Part shown: piece after piece, positions 47,805 to 58,572 of the stretch
Layout of the letters: each line of letters starts with the position of its first letter
How positions within the stretch are numbered: the first letter of the stretch is position 1
Origin: Chitinophagales bacterium
Lineage (GTDB): Bacteria; Bacteroidota; Bacteroidia; Chitinophagales; JADIYW01
Assembly: GCA_023957245.1 (NCBI GenBank)
Contig: JAMLHJ010000001.1
Coordinates: 395,273 to 459,272 of the forward strand
Direction of reading: 5' to 3'
Length of the DNA: 64,000 nucleotides
Program-made: the position numbers and the translations under genes
Notes under the pieces: model-generated
What the model was told of the DNA's origin: nothing
Database searches by the model: none
The model's input: only the letters and a program-made list of their open reading frames with translations

Positions 47805-48455
47805 ATGGAAAAGATTTCAAAATATACTGAAAAAGAAATTATTGAAAGAGTTCTTAATGGAGAAAAACCGCTTTATGAAATCATCATAAGGCGGTATAAT
47901 CCTTATCTATATAAGATAGGAAGATCATTCAACTTCAACCATGAAGATACAGAAGATTTGATGCAAGACACATATATAGACGCATTTAAAAGCCTCTCTC
48001 AATATGAAGAAAGAGCCAACTTTAAGACATGGCTTATTCGTATAATGTTGAACAACTGTTATAGAAAGAAACAAAAATCTTACGTCAAAAATGAACAATC
48101 AACAGAACTCATTCACGAAAATGCAAATCCAATGTTTAGTAAAAAAACAAATAATGCTCAGGAACAATTACTCAATCTCGAATTGGGACATATTATAGAA
48201 ATATCACTTAGCAAAATCCCAGAAGATTATCGCATGGTATTTTCTCTCAGAGAGATGAATGGATTAAATGTATCTGAAACTTCCAATCTATTAGAAATAT
48301 CAGAAGCCAATGTCAAAGTGAGATTGAATAGGGCAAAATCAATGTTAAGAGCACAGATTGAAAAAGCATATTCAACTGATGAACTGTTCAGTTTCAATCT
48401 AAAATATTGCGATCCATTGACAGAAAAAATCATGGATAAAATCAATAAATTATAG
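47805..48455 (+). CDS. ECF-type RNA polymerase sigma factor
   Basis: The 216-residue protein has region 2 (NPYLYKIGRSFNFNHEDTEDLMQDTYIDAFKSLSQYEERANFKTWLIRIMLNNC) and region 4 (SLSKIPEDYRMVFSLREMNGLNVSETSNLLEISEANVKVRLNRAKSMLR), typical of ECF sigma factors of the RpoE-like type. No anti-sigma factor is recognised next to it; the DoxX-like or lipoprotein gene may take that role. It starts three bases after the DoxX-like stop and is likely translated from the same message. Confidence 0.9.
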   Translation: MEKISKYTEKEIIERVLNGEKPLYEIIIRRYNPYLYKIGRSFNFNHEDTEDLMQDTYIDAFKSLSQYEERANFKTWLIRIMLNNCYRKKQKSYVKNEQSTELIHENANPMFSKKTNNAQEQLLNLELGHIIEISLSKIPEDYRMVFSLREMNGLNVSETSNLLEISEANVKVRLNRAKSMLRAQIEKAYSTDELFSFNLKYCDPLTEKIMDKINKL

Positions 48456-48478
48456 TTTATCAAACACCTATATAAAAA

Positions 48479-50305
48479 TTAATTTTTACGAGGAAACATT
48501 CCTATTTTATATAAATCCCCATCTTGTGATATAGTAGAAGTACAACTAGGTCTATAAAAAACTCTAACAGAAGATTCTCCTCCTTGATGTTCTAATTCTT
48601 TAAACCCATATCTAGAAAACTGATTGTTATATTCAGAAATTATAAAGTAAGATTTTGAAGAATATACAACAGACTTTACATACGAATTTGAACCATTTAG
48701 TAATATGCTTAATTTATGAACATTATAATCATTCATATTTTCACGATTAGGAATCATAGTCATTAGTATTCCTCCATCATCTGTTCTAGAGATAGGCCTT
48801 CCTAGCTTAAAATTATTATACTTCATCGTACTAAGAATTGAAGACGTATCATTTGAACCTACTAAATTCATCATAGTTCTAACTCCAACCATGTACTTAT
48901 TGCTAAACTCATTATTTTCAATTGAATATTTTTCAGCGTCTGGATCCATTGGAAACTCATCAACAACTTTTTCCTTTTGAACAATATTAATTGGCGCTTG
49001 AATTTCTTTATACTTCCCAGAATAATCTCCATCGTAAAAAGGCTTGAATCTATCTTGTTCTATTAAACTGACTACTTTTGAAGTCGAAGTATCCAATACA
49101 GACAGATTAGTCAACGACATATAATATCCGTAATCTGGATGATAAAAGATACATGAATATCCCAAATTTTTGCCTTTCTGATCCATTTTTACATCTGTAT
49201 CTAAATTTTTAACATTCGACCTTTTGTAAAAATCATCTCCTTTATCCAATCCAAAAAAATCAATATACCTATCCCTTTTATCATTGCCAACAATTCTAAA
49301 TTTATAGTTGAATGGATAGCTTGTAATATATAATGAATATTTATAATCATTCACATTCCTCATGTCTTTATAATAGCTATGTTTTAAAAATACTTTTTGG
49401 GCATCTTTATCAACTCCTACAACTCTTTCATCATTGAGATACCATGTTATGATTTGCCCTCTAGTTATCAATTTATTTGTAGCCAAATCCAAAATAGTAT
49501 AGTTGGCTGTTGTATCAGTAGCATCTCCTGAATTTTGATTATGATAAAAAACAACGGCACCATCTATAAAACCAATACCATTATAAATAATATTTGATGT
49601 CGGGTATTGTTGTTTTAAAATATCCTCTGGTGTCAAGAACTTATTCTGAGACAATGAATATATCAGATGCATCGAAGTCGAATCATAAGTTGTTAAATAC
49701 GCTTGACCAACAGTCCAATTGATATACAAATAATCTCCAGGTGATTTATATTGAAAACTAAGATTAGCTTGAGGTATATCCATTGAGCCTATAACCTTGT
49801 TATAGTTTTCAATTGAAGTGCTTATAACATTTGGGAGATTTATTGATTTCACTATTGTACCCAAAGTATCTTTGATTGCCAGTTGAACTTTATTTTCCAA
49901 AATCAATTTATGGTCAGCATCCAACCATGTTTCCATTTTTTGATTTTCTAAATAAGGAAAATTTATTGCTGGAAGTAACTTACTAATAACTGTTCTCCCA
50001 TATCGTGTTTTACTGCCTTCTGAATAATTAAAAGACTGTACTTTTAGCCCACTCTTTGCATCAAAAACTATAAATAAATCTTCAAATGGCTGTTTGAAAA
50101 AGATTTGACTTCCATCATCACTATAACAAAATTTATCCATTTGCTGGATGATATTATACTTGTCAGATTGAGAAAATTTTATCGAATCTTTATTCAAACT
50201 AATAATAGGATTTCCGAAGTGAGCAATCCCAATATCGTGATTAGAAATCTGAGAAAAAACCTGATTGGAAAAAAATAATAAAAAGGATATTATAAACCAC
50301 CTCAT
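48479..50305 (-). CDS. Secreted protein of unknown function
   Basis: The 608-residue product has signal peptide MRWFIISFLLFFSNQVFSQ. The mature protein is beta-rich with many aromatic and Asp/Lys residues and WD/PQQ-like strand repeats (FDAKSGLKVQSFNYSEGS, ILDLATNKLITRGQIITWYLNDERVVGVDKDAQKVFLKHSYYKD), which suggests a beta-propeller. No catalytic motif or T9SS domain is recognised. It converges on the ECF operon. Confidence 0.55.
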   Translation of the reverse strand: MRWFIISFLLFFSNQVFSQISNHDIGIAHFGNPIISLNKDSIKFSQSDKYNIIQQMDKFCYSDDGSQIFFKQPFEDLFIVFDAKSGLKVQSFNYSEGSKTRYGRTVISKLLPAINFPYLENQKMETWLDADHKLILENKVQLAIKDTLGTIVKSINLPNVISTSIENYNKVIGSMDIPQANLSFQYKSPGDYLYINWTVGQAYLTTYDSTSMHLIYSLSQNKFLTPEDILKQQYPTSNIIYNGIGFIDGAVVFYHNQNSGDATDTTANYTILDLATNKLITRGQIITWYLNDERVVGVDKDAQKVFLKHSYYKDMRNVNDYKYSLYITSYPFNYKFRIVGNDKRDRYIDFFGLDKGDDFYKRSNVKNLDTDVKMDQKGKNLGYSCIFYHPDYGYYMSLTNLSVLDTSTSKVVSLIEQDRFKPFYDGDYSGKYKEIQAPINIVQKEKVVDEFPMDPDAEKYSIENNEFSNKYMVGVRTMMNLVGSNDTSSILSTMKYNNFKLGRPISRTDDGGILMTMIPNRENMNDYNVHKLSILLNGSNSYVKSVVYSSKSYFIISEYNNQFSRYGFKELEHQGGESSVRVFYRPSCTSTISQDGDLYKIGMFPRKN

Positions 50306-50434
50306 AACATAAGTTTTATTTAAATCTATAATTTTTGATTTAAAAAGAACTAGATGGAAATGCTAAAATTATTTAATAAGTCAAAAAATGCAGTACTTAA
50401 ATCATTGAAATTTCTAACTCAAAAATAAATAAAT

Positions 50435-51028
50435 CTATCCGTTAGTGGCTTTCAAATATCGTTGAATGTATTTACCTATTATATCAAATTCAATATTGAC
50501 AATATCTCCTTCTCGATACAAATGAAATAAAGTGTGCTCAAAAGTATAAGGAATAATAGCTACATGAAAATTTCTTTTATCTGCCTTAACAACTGTCAGG
50601 CTCACACCATCTATACACACAGAACCTTTATCTACTAACGAAAACTCTGCTTTATCAGACAGCTCAAAATAAAATTCAGTACTACCATCTTTAGTAATCA
50701 TCTTATCCAATATTGCTGTGGTATCAACATGACCTTGAACGATATGACCGTCTAATCTTGCCCCGACAAGCATTGCTCTCTCCAAATTGACAAGATTGCC
50801 AATTTCAAGATGTTCAAGATTTGTCTTATCCAATGTCTCTTTGATTGCAGTAACGCCATAAGTATTCCCTTCAATCTCGACTACTGTCAAACATACACCA
50901 TTATGAGCAACACTTTGATCTATTTTCAATTCACTAGTAAAAGAACTTTCTATAATAAAATGAATATTTTCTCCTTGATACTTTTTTTCGACTACTCGCC
51001 CTATTGTTTCTATGATGCCTGTAAACAT
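50435..51028 (-). CDS. ribE: Riboflavin synthase alpha subunit
   Basis: The 197-residue enzyme dismutates 6,7-dimethyl-8-ribityllumazine to riboflavin. It has the N-terminal MFTGIIETIG and two homologous lumazine-binding domains. The first contains SVAHNGVCLTVVEI, the second GSVCIDGVSLTVVKA, and the junction reads ARLDGHIVQGHVD. The length is typical. It begins 8 bases after the upstream cargo gene, so it may be cotranscribed although the functions are unrelated. No FMN riboswitch is seen. Confidence 0.95.
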   Translation of the reverse strand: MFTGIIETIGRVVEKKYQGENIHFIIESSFTSELKIDQSVAHNGVCLTVVEIEGNTYGVTAIKETLDKTNLEHLEIGNLVNLERAMLVGARLDGHIVQGHVDTTAILDKMITKDGSTEFYFELSDKAEFSLVDKGSVCIDGVSLTVVKADKRNFHVAIIPYTFEHTLFHLYREGDIVNIEFDIIGKYIQRYLKATNG

Positions 51029-51036
51029 AATTGTCT

Positions 51037-53688
51037 TTATCTGATTAAATGAATATATCCACTCAAAGGTTTCTCCAATTTTGATTCACCTTCTAAGGTT
51101 TGAAAATACACTTCACAAACATAGTAATATACACCAGTAGGCAATTCTTTCCCATTTTTAAAATCTGTTCCATTCCATAAAATATCTGGAGAAGTAGTTT
51201 CAAATACTAAATTACCCATCTTATTAAAAATATGAATATTGATACGATTTACTCCAGAATAAGGCAATATAGGTGTATATAAATCATTAACTCCATCTCC
51301 ATTAGGCGTAAACGTATTGGGCAATTCATAAATTGGACAATCTGATACACAGATTTCATTGGAAGCCTGACTTATATTATCTACTTCATCAACAGCTTTC
51401 ACTTGATAACACCCTCTTAAACTCACATCTAGATAATGCATGAAACTTTTAACATTTCCTCCAATTACGCTATCTATCAACTGATAATCTCCTGAAAAAT
51501 CTTCTTTATAGTAAATCAAATATTTCACAGCGTTACTATCTGTACAGTTTCTTGGAAAATTCCATTTCAAATGGTTGACTACCTCTTCTTTAGAATACGC
51601 TTGATTGGAACAATAATTATCTACTTCAAGTATAGGTGGACAAGGAGGAGTCGTGTCTTTGGGTTGAGCACAAACTAGCTGAGAATAATTCAACAAAGGA
51701 CTTTTGAGTCCATCAATATGATAAGAACCAATACTTTTGATTATATAGCAATAGATACTATCATTTGATAAGTTTTTATCCAAATAAGTAGTTGTATTTG
51801 TACTATCAATTAAAATAAAATCACCTAAAACATCTTCTTTATAAATGTGATACAATTCATTTTCCCATGGAACAGAAGATGTCCAATTTAGCTCTAGCTT
51901 TTGATTGGAAGGTATGACTGACAAATAAACAGATGATGCTGTAAGAGATTCCCCTAAAAGTTGATTACCATTGACATAAAATTCAATCTTATAGGAATAA
52001 AAATGAGCTACCGTATTCAACAACTTGTCTGTAAAGGTTGTATCCCACAAAGCAGAATATTGTTGTGCAGTTGTTTCAAAAATGGATTGAAAATTAGTGC
52101 TATTATCTATAGCTCTAAATAATTTCACCTGATAAGGACCTGGATTTAATATCGTATCCAAAGCCAATGCTTGAGGTTTAGACCATTCAATATATATCTG
52201 ACCATTAGCTGCTTCAGTTGCTTTGACATCTACATGATAAAAGAAAGGTATGTTTTTGGGTAATTCAACACAAACTTCTGTAGAAGGAAGCCCTTGAAAT
52301 TTATTATACAACATTCCTATCTGACTTTTACTTGCAAATTCTGCAACTACAAAATAACTATAATTGACTCCCCTTCTAATATCGACATCCAACCATTCAC
52401 TATTTGAAGTTTCACCAATTTTTGTATATCCCAATAAATTCAAATTATTCTGACAAGTATCAACTACAAAGCCACAACCTATCTTTCTCCATATCGAGAA
52501 GCCAATAAATTTATCATTATCAGCACATGAATAATTCCTCTCCCAAGTAATTTTCACTTGATTATCAGCAGGAAAATATTCACCTAAAACACTTTGAGGT
52601 GCTGGTGCTAAAACTTTAACTATCACAGTTTTCAAATCCACTAAGGGCACTTCAGCATTATCTTCTGCCTTTACAACCATTTGATAATCTGTATTTCTCA
52701 AATGGCTGCAATTTGTTGCCCAATAAAATTGAGCCTGATTGGGATTTGAAGGTTGAGAAGTAATAAAAACTGCCTTGCTATTGGCAACTTCATAAGGAGC
52801 TCCATTAGATGACAATTTTACTAATTGTTGAAAATTAGGATCTGTTGCAGTATATAATTGTTTGATTGTATCACCTGCTACAACACAGATTTGTTCAGGA
52901 CCACTTATCTGAGGAGGTTTATTGACTGCTGCTTGAACAATAATTTGTAAATCCCTCACCACAGTCCCTATTGCTTGACCATTTCTATATTCTGTTATTA
53001 ATATTGCGACATTATAAACTCCTTGCCTTTTGGGAGTCTCCCAGCGCAATTCTCCAGTATATTGATTCAGCGTAATCACGTTATCTGGGCCTGGGCTGAT
53101 TTTGTCTGGCGACACATATCCTGGAACATTCATGCCTACTCCTTGCTTTGGAACTACAAAACTATATGAAAGGCTATCCCCATCTGGATCGTAAGCATTA
53201 GGATTGTGAACAAATATTTCATTTACATTCCCAAAATCTATAGGTGGATTTAATAAAATTGGTGAATTATTAAACCCATAAATCAATGGATCTAATATTT
53301 TTAATGTATCTTCAATATAAAAAGGAACATTGACAGAATTGGATATATTCAATATACTTTCTATTCTATTAGGATCCACCATATAGACTACATAAGTAAA
53401 TGGACCGCTATAAGTATGTGTTCCAGTATATCTATTTAGCTTGATATCATTAGACAAAAATTGTTCGGTAGTTCTAGGAAGAGTACTAGTCGTACCATCT
53501 CCCCAAAAAATAGGCAATTCATTTCTATCAGCTTCCACTGAACTCGCCTTGGTATAGGTAGTAATTGTAAATTCAAATGTCAATCCTGAAATTTGCTTAT
53601 AAGTAATTTCACCTGCACGATTATGCGTAGCAAAACTATTGATAACGAATACATGAAGTATTACAATGATTAATAAAAGTCTTTTCAT
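51037..53688 (-). CDS. Secreted gliding motility-associated type B (CHU_C) T9SS protein
   Basis: The 883-residue protein has a signal peptide (ending NSFA), then Ig-like, cadherin-like and fibronectin type III-like domains (about 20-780). The first domain (THNRAGEITYKQISGLTFEFTITTYTKASS) is typical of Bacteroidota surface proteins. The C terminus (PNTFTPNGDGVNDLYTPILPYSGVNRINIHIFNKMGNLVFETT..GTYYYVCEVYF-like ending) is a type B sorting domain with the hallmark FTPNGDGVND. Export by T9SS is therefore expected. A TATATTTG element at 53701-53708 (minus strand) is a likely -7 sequence. Likely a structural or adhesive surface protein. Confidence 0.85.
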   Translation of the reverse strand: MKRLLLIIVILHVFVINSFATHNRAGEITYKQISGLTFEFTITTYTKASSVEADRNELPIFWGDGTTSTLPRTTEQFLSNDIKLNRYTGTHTYSGPFTYVVYMVDPNRIESILNISNSVNVPFYIEDTLKILDPLIYGFNNSPILLNPPIDFGNVNEIFVHNPNAYDPDGDSLSYSFVVPKQGVGMNVPGYVSPDKISPGPDNVITLNQYTGELRWETPKRQGVYNVAILITEYRNGQAIGTVVRDLQIIVQAAVNKPPQISGPEQICVVAGDTIKQLYTATDPNFQQLVKLSSNGAPYEVANSKAVFITSQPSNPNQAQFYWATNCSHLRNTDYQMVVKAEDNAEVPLVDLKTVIVKVLAPAPQSVLGEYFPADNQVKITWERNYSCADNDKFIGFSIWRKIGCGFVVDTCQNNLNLLGYTKIGETSNSEWLDVDIRRGVNYSYFVVAEFASKSQIGMLYNKFQGLPSTEVCVELPKNIPFFYHVDVKATEAANGQIYIEWSKPQALALDTILNPGPYQVKLFRAIDNSTNFQSIFETTAQQYSALWDTTFTDKLLNTVAHFYSYKIEFYVNGNQLLGESLTASSVYLSVIPSNQKLELNWTSSVPWENELYHIYKEDVLGDFILIDSTNTTTYLDKNLSNDSIYCYIIKSIGSYHIDGLKSPLLNYSQLVCAQPKDTTPPCPPILEVDNYCSNQAYSKEEVVNHLKWNFPRNCTDSNAVKYLIYYKEDFSGDYQLIDSVIGGNVKSFMHYLDVSLRGCYQVKAVDEVDNISQASNEICVSDCPIYELPNTFTPNGDGVNDLYTPILPYSGVNRINIHIFNKMGNLVFETTSPDILWNGTDFKNGKELPTGVYYYVCEVYFQTLEGESKLEKPLSGYIHLIR

Positions 53689-53787
53689 GGTTTATCCTTA
53701 CAAATATACACTCAAGTCATCAGTGAGTATCACTGTAATTTACTTAAATTCTATTATAAAATAAAAATGACAACAGTTAAAACGTAG

Positions 53788-55926
53788 CTATTCTTTCAAT
53801 GGAGGTGTTTCTAATTTTTCCAACATTAAATAAAAAGCATATTCTCTAGCAATTTCAAAGATTTTTTGAAAACGACCAGACTTTCCTCCATGACCCGTTT
53901 CCATATCACAATTTAGTATCAAAATATTATCATCTGTCTTCAACTCTCTTAATTTGGCAACATACTTAGCTGGCTCAAAATATTGTACTTGACTGTCATG
54001 CAACCCTGTATTTATCATCATGTGAGGATACGACTTGCGTTCTATATTATCATAGGGAGAATATGATTTTATATAAAAATAACTCGCTTTATTGTGAGGA
54101 TTTCCCCATTCGTCATATTCACCCACAGTCAAAGGAATAGTTTTATCTAACATAGTTGTAAGCACATCAACAAATGGTACATCTGAAACAATTCCATTCC
54201 ACAAATCTGGCCTTAAATTGGCTACTGCCCCCATCAACAAGCCTCCAGCACTCCCTCCATTAGCATAAAGATGCTCTTTAGAAGTATATCCTTCTTCAAT
54301 CAAAAAATCAGCACAATCAATAAAATCAGTAAAAGTGTTCATTTTCTTAAACATCTTTCCATCTTCATACCATTGCCTACCCATCTCCTCTCCTCCTCTA
54401 ATATGTGCAATAGCAATAGCAAATCCTCTATCTAATAAGCTAAATCTTGCTACACTAAAATAAGGATCTGAAGACAATCCATAAGCTCCATAACCATTCA
54501 ACAACAATGGATGTGTGCCATCATTTTTAAAATCTTTTCTATAAATGATACTAATAGGCACTTTTGTTCCATCTTTCGCAGTCGCCCAAATTCTTTTTGT
54601 AACATAATATTCTGAATGAAAATCACCCATAACTTCCTTCTGCTTCAAAACTGTACGTTGCTGATTATCCATTTGCAACTCAAATTGAGTCGGAGGGGTA
54701 TTCATACTTTGGTAATGAAACCTAAGTTTATTAGTCTCAAACTCAGGATTATAACCTAGCCCTGCCATATAAGCATCTGTGTCAAAATGAATATAATATC
54801 CTTTTTGTTGATTCTTCCATGGAATTACTTTTATTTGAGTATTAACATTCGCTACTTCTTGTATGACCAAGTAGTCTTTGAAAATATCAAAAGATTCTAA
54901 AAGCACATCTTTTCTATGAGGAATAATTTCTTTCCAATTATCTTTCAAATAAGAACCATTTATACCTACTTTCATTAACCGGAAATTAAAGGCTTCCCAG
55001 TTGGTGAGGATATAAAAATCCCCTTCAAAATCTTCTATACTGTATAAAATTTCTTTCTCTCTTGGTAAAAAGATTTGAAATCGACTCAAAGGCTGGCTCG
55101 CTAAGATAAATTGAGTTTCTGAGCTTAATGTACTTTCAGAATTGATGAAAATATACTGATTACTTTTTGTCTTTGACACTGACACATCAAACATTTCATC
55201 TTTCTCTGTAAAGATGAGTTTTTTAGATTTTGCCATTCCAATCTCATATCTCCAAATCTTATTACTTCTAAGTGTTTTTGCGTTCTGTGTAGAATAAAAT
55301 ACAGTTTTACTATCTTGAGCCCATACTAAATTGGAGGTGGTATTGGGTATTGTTGCATCATAAAGTTGACCTGTTTCAAGATTTTTGAAATAAATAGTGT
55401 ATTGCCTTCTACCCAAAGTATCAACACCATAAGCCATTATTTTATTATCAGGACTTATGTCCAAACTTCCCACTTGATAATATCCATGCCCATCTGCCAT
55501 AAGACTGACATCCAAAAGAATTTCTTCTGGTGCTTCCATATTCCCTTTCCTTCTAGTATAAATAGGATATTCTTTACTTTCTTCAGTTCTAACAATATAC
55601 CAATATCCATTTTCAAAATATGGGACACTTTGATCTGTCTCCTTGATTCTACCTTTAATCTCATTATAAAGCAAATCTTGCAATTCTTTTGTAGGTTCCA
55701 TAATAGCATCTGAATAACTATTCTCCCTTTTAAGATAGTCAAGCACTTGTTCTTTCTTAGAGCCATTTAACCAGTAATCATTCAACCAGTAATAGTTATC
55801 TATTCGAGTGTCCTTGTGTGCTGTTATTTGATGAGGTATTTTTTCACAGGTAGGTATTTCTTGTGCATTCATATTAAAGGCTAAAAGTAAAACGACAACA
55901 TTTAAAAAGATGATATTTTTTATCAT
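53788..55926 (-). CDS. ptrB: Oligopeptidase B (S9A serine peptidase)
   Basis: The 712-residue protein has a signal peptide (ending NMNAQ), an N-terminal seven-bladed propeller (residues 60-420) and a C-terminal alpha/beta-hydrolase. The triad residues are Ser in NGGSAGG, Asp in GLHDSQVQY and His in TGHGGKSGR. The opening (EKIPHQITAHKDTRIDNYYWLND) matches oligopeptidase B/prolyl oligopeptidase. It cleaves peptides after basic residues if it is a true oligopeptidase B; prolyl specificity is the alternative. Length fits (about 690-720). A TAAATTTG -7 element is at 55947-55954. Confidence 0.9.
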   Translation of the reverse strand: MIKNIIFLNVVVLLLAFNMNAQEIPTCEKIPHQITAHKDTRIDNYYWLNDYWLNGSKKEQVLDYLKRENSYSDAIMEPTKELQDLLYNEIKGRIKETDQSVPYFENGYWYIVRTEESKEYPIYTRRKGNMEAPEEILLDVSLMADGHGYYQVGSLDISPDNKIMAYGVDTLGRRQYTIYFKNLETGQLYDATIPNTTSNLVWAQDSKTVFYSTQNAKTLRSNKIWRYEIGMAKSKKLIFTEKDEMFDVSVSKTKSNQYIFINSESTLSSETQFILASQPLSRFQIFLPREKEILYSIEDFEGDFYILTNWEAFNFRLMKVGINGSYLKDNWKEIIPHRKDVLLESFDIFKDYLVIQEVANVNTQIKVIPWKNQQKGYYIHFDTDAYMAGLGYNPEFETNKLRFHYQSMNTPPTQFELQMDNQQRTVLKQKEVMGDFHSEYYVTKRIWATAKDGTKVPISIIYRKDFKNDGTHPLLLNGYGAYGLSSDPYFSVARFSLLDRGFAIAIAHIRGGEEMGRQWYEDGKMFKKMNTFTDFIDCADFLIEEGYTSKEHLYANGGSAGGLLMGAVANLRPDLWNGIVSDVPFVDVLTTMLDKTIPLTVGEYDEWGNPHNKASYFYIKSYSPYDNIERKSYPHMMINTGLHDSQVQYFEPAKYVAKLRELKTDDNILILNCDMETGHGGKSGRFQKIFEIAREYAFYLMLEKLETPPLKE

Positions 55927-55946
55927 AGAGGAAAATTAGAACAGTA

Positions 55947-55954
55947 CAAATTTA
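55947..55954 (-). promoter_or_regulatory. Bacteroidota -7 element upstream of ptrB
   Basis: On the minus strand the sequence is TAAATTTG, 21 bases before the ptrB start and just past the aconitase terminator. Confidence 0.45.
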
Positions 55955-55968
55955 AGGGACTTTCTATT

Positions 55969-56008
55969 AAAAAACATAGGCTATCTACTATTCAAGCAGA
56001 TAGCCTAC
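55969..56008 (-). terminator. Rho-independent terminator of aconitase gene
   Basis: The stem TAGGCTATCT (55977-55986) pairs with AGATAGCCTA (55998-56007). On the minus strand it is followed, after ATG, by six T, downstream of the aconitase stop. Confidence 0.85.
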
Positions 56009-56031
56009 GGCAAATTACTCAATTCAGGAAA

Positions 56032-58302
56032 TTATTTCCCTGCTTGTTGTTTAATTAAGTTAAGAGCACTTCCTGCTTTAAACCATTCAATTTGTTGATC
56101 ATTGTATGAATGAGCTACATCAAATGATTCAGAAGAGCCATCAGCATGATTTAAAGTGATAGTTAAGTTTTTACCAGGAGCAAATGAATCTAATCCAGTA
56201 ATATCGATATTGTCATCTTCTCTTACTTTATCATAGTCATTAGCATCGATAAAAGTCAATGCCAACATTCCTTGTTTTTTCAAGTTGGTTTCGTGGATAC
56301 GAGCAAAAGATTTTACCAATACAGCTTTTACTCCCAAATGTCTTGGTTCCATAGCTGCATGTTCACGAGAAGAACCTTCACCATAGTTTTGGTCACCCAC
56401 AACAATAGAAGGAACGCCAGCTGCTTTATATGCTCTTGCTGTTGCAGGAACTTCACCTCTTTCGCCAGTCAATTGATTAACAACAGAGTTAGTAGCACCA
56501 CCGAATGCATTGACAGCACCGATAAGCATATTATTAGAAATGTTATCCAAGTGACCTCTAAATCTCAACCAAGGTCCAGCCATAGAGATATGGTCTGTTG
56601 TACATTTACCCAATGCTTTAATCAATAATTTTGAACCAGTAATATTTTTACCATCCCATGCAGCAAAAGATTCTAATAATTGCAAACGTTGAGATGTAGG
56701 GCTTACTACCACTTCTACATTAGAACCATCTTCAGCAGGAGCTTGATATCCATTATCTTCAACAGCAAAACCTTTTGAAGGCAATTCAGAACCTTGAGGT
56801 TCAGCTAATTTCACTTGCTCACCAGCTTCGTTCACCAAAGTATCGGTAATAGGGTTAAAATCTAATCTACCTGAGATAGCAATTGCAGCTACCATTTCAG
56901 GAGATGCTACAAATGCGTGAGTATTTGGGTTACCATCAGCACGTTTAGCAAAGTTTCTATTGAAAGAGTGAACGATAGAGTTTTTCTCTTCTTTCTCAGC
57001 ACCTTCTCTATCCCATTGGCCAATACATGGACCACAAGCATTAGTGAAGATTTTTGCATTTTCAAATTTATTGAACGAATCCAATAAACCATCCCTTTCT
57101 GCTGTATAACGAACTTGCTCAGAACCTGGGTTGATACCTAAGATAGCTCTTGGTTTAATGCCTTTAGCTACTGCATCTTCAACAATAGAAGCCGCTCTAG
57201 TCAAATCTTCATAAGAAGAGTTGGTACAAGAACCTATCAATCCCCATTCTACATCCAAAGGCCATCCATTAGCATTAGCTTTCTCTTTCATTTCAGCAAC
57301 TGGAGTCGCCAAGTCTGGAGTGAAAGGACCATTCAAATGTGGAGTCAATTTAGATAAGTCAATTTCGATGAGTTGGTCAAAATATTTTTCAGGATTAGCA
57401 TAAACTTCAGGGTCTGCAGTCAAATGTTCTGCTACTTGATCAGCCAACTGAACTACATCTTCACGACCAGTAGCTCTCAAGTAACGACGCATAGAATCAT
57501 CATAACCAAAAGTAGAAGTTGTCGCACCAATCTCAGCACCCATATTACAGATAGTACCTTTTCCTGTTGCAGACATTGCCTCAGCTCCTTCTCCAAAATA
57601 TTCTACAATTGCTCCAGTACCACCTTTCACAGTTAAAATACCTGCAACTTTCAAAATCACATCTTTAGGTGCAGTCCAACCACTTAATTTTCCAGTTAAT
57701 TTAACACCAATCAACTTAGGCATTTTCAATTCCCAAGCCATTCCTGCCATAACATCTACAGCGTCAGCTCCACCAACACCAATAGCTACCATACCCAATC
57801 CACCAGCATTCACTGTATGAGAGTCTGTACCTATCATCATTCCACCAGGGAATGCATAGTTCTCTAATACAACTTGGTGAATAATACCAGCACCTGGTTT
57901 CCAAAAACCAATACCGTATTTATTACATACTGATGCCAAAAAGTTAAAAACTTCAGAAGATTTGTTGATTGCTTCTTGCAAATCTTTATCTGCTCCTACT
58001 TTAGCTTGAATTAAATGGTCAGCATGTGCAGTAGAAGGAACTGCTACTTTAGTTTTTCCTGCTTGCATAAATTGCAATAATGCCATTTGAGCAGTAGCAT
58101 CTTGCATTGCTACTCTATCTGGAGCAAAATCTACATAAGACACTCCTCTTTCATAAGCTTCAGTAGCATTACCTTCCCATAAGTGGGCATAAAGAATTTT
58201 TTCAGCAAGTGTCAAAGGTTTTCCAACTACTTTTCTTGCAGCAGCAATACGTTCTGGATAACGCTCATACACCTTCTTAATCATATCCAAATCAAAGATC
58301 AT
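56032..58302 (-). CDS. acn: Aconitate hydratase
   Basis: The 756-residue enzyme isomerises citrate to isocitrate in the TCA cycle. It has the aconitase core with cluster ligands Cys in [12 protein letters not shown] and both Cys of [11 protein letters not shown], substrate-binding [29 protein letters not shown], and the swivel-domain motif [40 protein letters not shown]. The length and layout resemble the mitochondrial-type aconitase rather than AcnB. It has a TATCTTTG promoter element and its own terminator, so it is probably monocistronic. Confidence 0.95.
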   Translation of the reverse strand: MIFDLDMIKKVYERYPERIAAARKVVGKPLTLAEKILYAHLWEGNATEAYERGVSYVDFAPDRVAMQDATAQMALLQFMQAGKTKVAVPSTAHADHLIQAKVGADKDLQEAINKSSEVFNFLASVCNKYGIGFWKPGAGIIHQVVLENYAFPGGMMIGTDSHTVNAGGLGMVAIGVGGADAVDVMAGMAWELKMPKLIGVKLTGKLSGWTAPKDVILKVAGILTVKGGTGAIVEYFGEGAEAMSATGKGTICNMGAEIGATTSTFGYDDSMRRYLRATGREDVVQLADQVAEHLTADPEVYANPEKYFDQLIEIDLSKLTPHLNGPFTPDLATPVAEMKEKANANGWPLDVEWGLIGSCTNSSYEDLTRAASIVEDAVAKGIKPRAILGINPGSEQVRYTAERDGLLDSFNKFENAKIFTNACGPCIGQWDREGAEKEEKNSIVHSFNRNFAKRADGNPNTHAFVASPEMVAAIAISGRLDFNPITDTLVNEAGEQVKLAEPQGSELPSKGFAVEDNGYQAPAEDGSNVEVVVSPTSQRLQLLESFAAWDGKNITGSKLLIKALGKCTTDHISMAGPWLRFRGHLDNISNNMLIGAVNAFGGATNSVVNQLTGERGEVPATARAYKAAGVPSIVVGDQNYGEGSSREHAAMEPRHLGVKAVLVKSFARIHETNLKKQGMLALTFIDANDYDKVREDDNIDITGLDSFAPGKNLTITLNHADGSSESFDVAHSYNDQQIEWFKAGSALNLIKQQAGK

Positions 58303-58347
58303 GGAATTAATATTTTAAATGTTAATTAATAAAAACTTTTCGAGGTG

Positions 58348-58355
58348 CAAAGATA
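58348..58355 (-). promoter_or_regulatory. Bacteroidota -7 element upstream of acn
   Basis: On the minus strand TATCTTTG lies 46 bases before the aconitase start. A TTG is 12 bases further upstream, closer than the usual spacing. Confidence 0.5.
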
Positions 58356-58526
58356 CGATTTTATAGTCAAATAAATGAATATTACTTCTCCAATTATTGG
58401 TCATTAATTCAAGAATCTATACAAATACTTTAGAACGCTATGTTATTCAATGTCAATGGATTTGTTGATATTGTTAATTTAGAATCATTCTTAAATAATT
58501 CTTATTAAAACCTCAATATTCAACAC

Positions 58527-58554
58527 AAAAAAAGCCGCTAAAAAAGCGGCTTTT
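58527..58554 (-). terminator. Rho-independent terminator of gldJ
   Basis: AGCCGCT (58533-58539) pairs with AGCGGCT (58545-58551). On the minus strand it is followed by seven T, just after the gldJ stop. Confidence 0.85.
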
Positions 58555-58572
58555 AAGTTTTATCTAAAAAGA

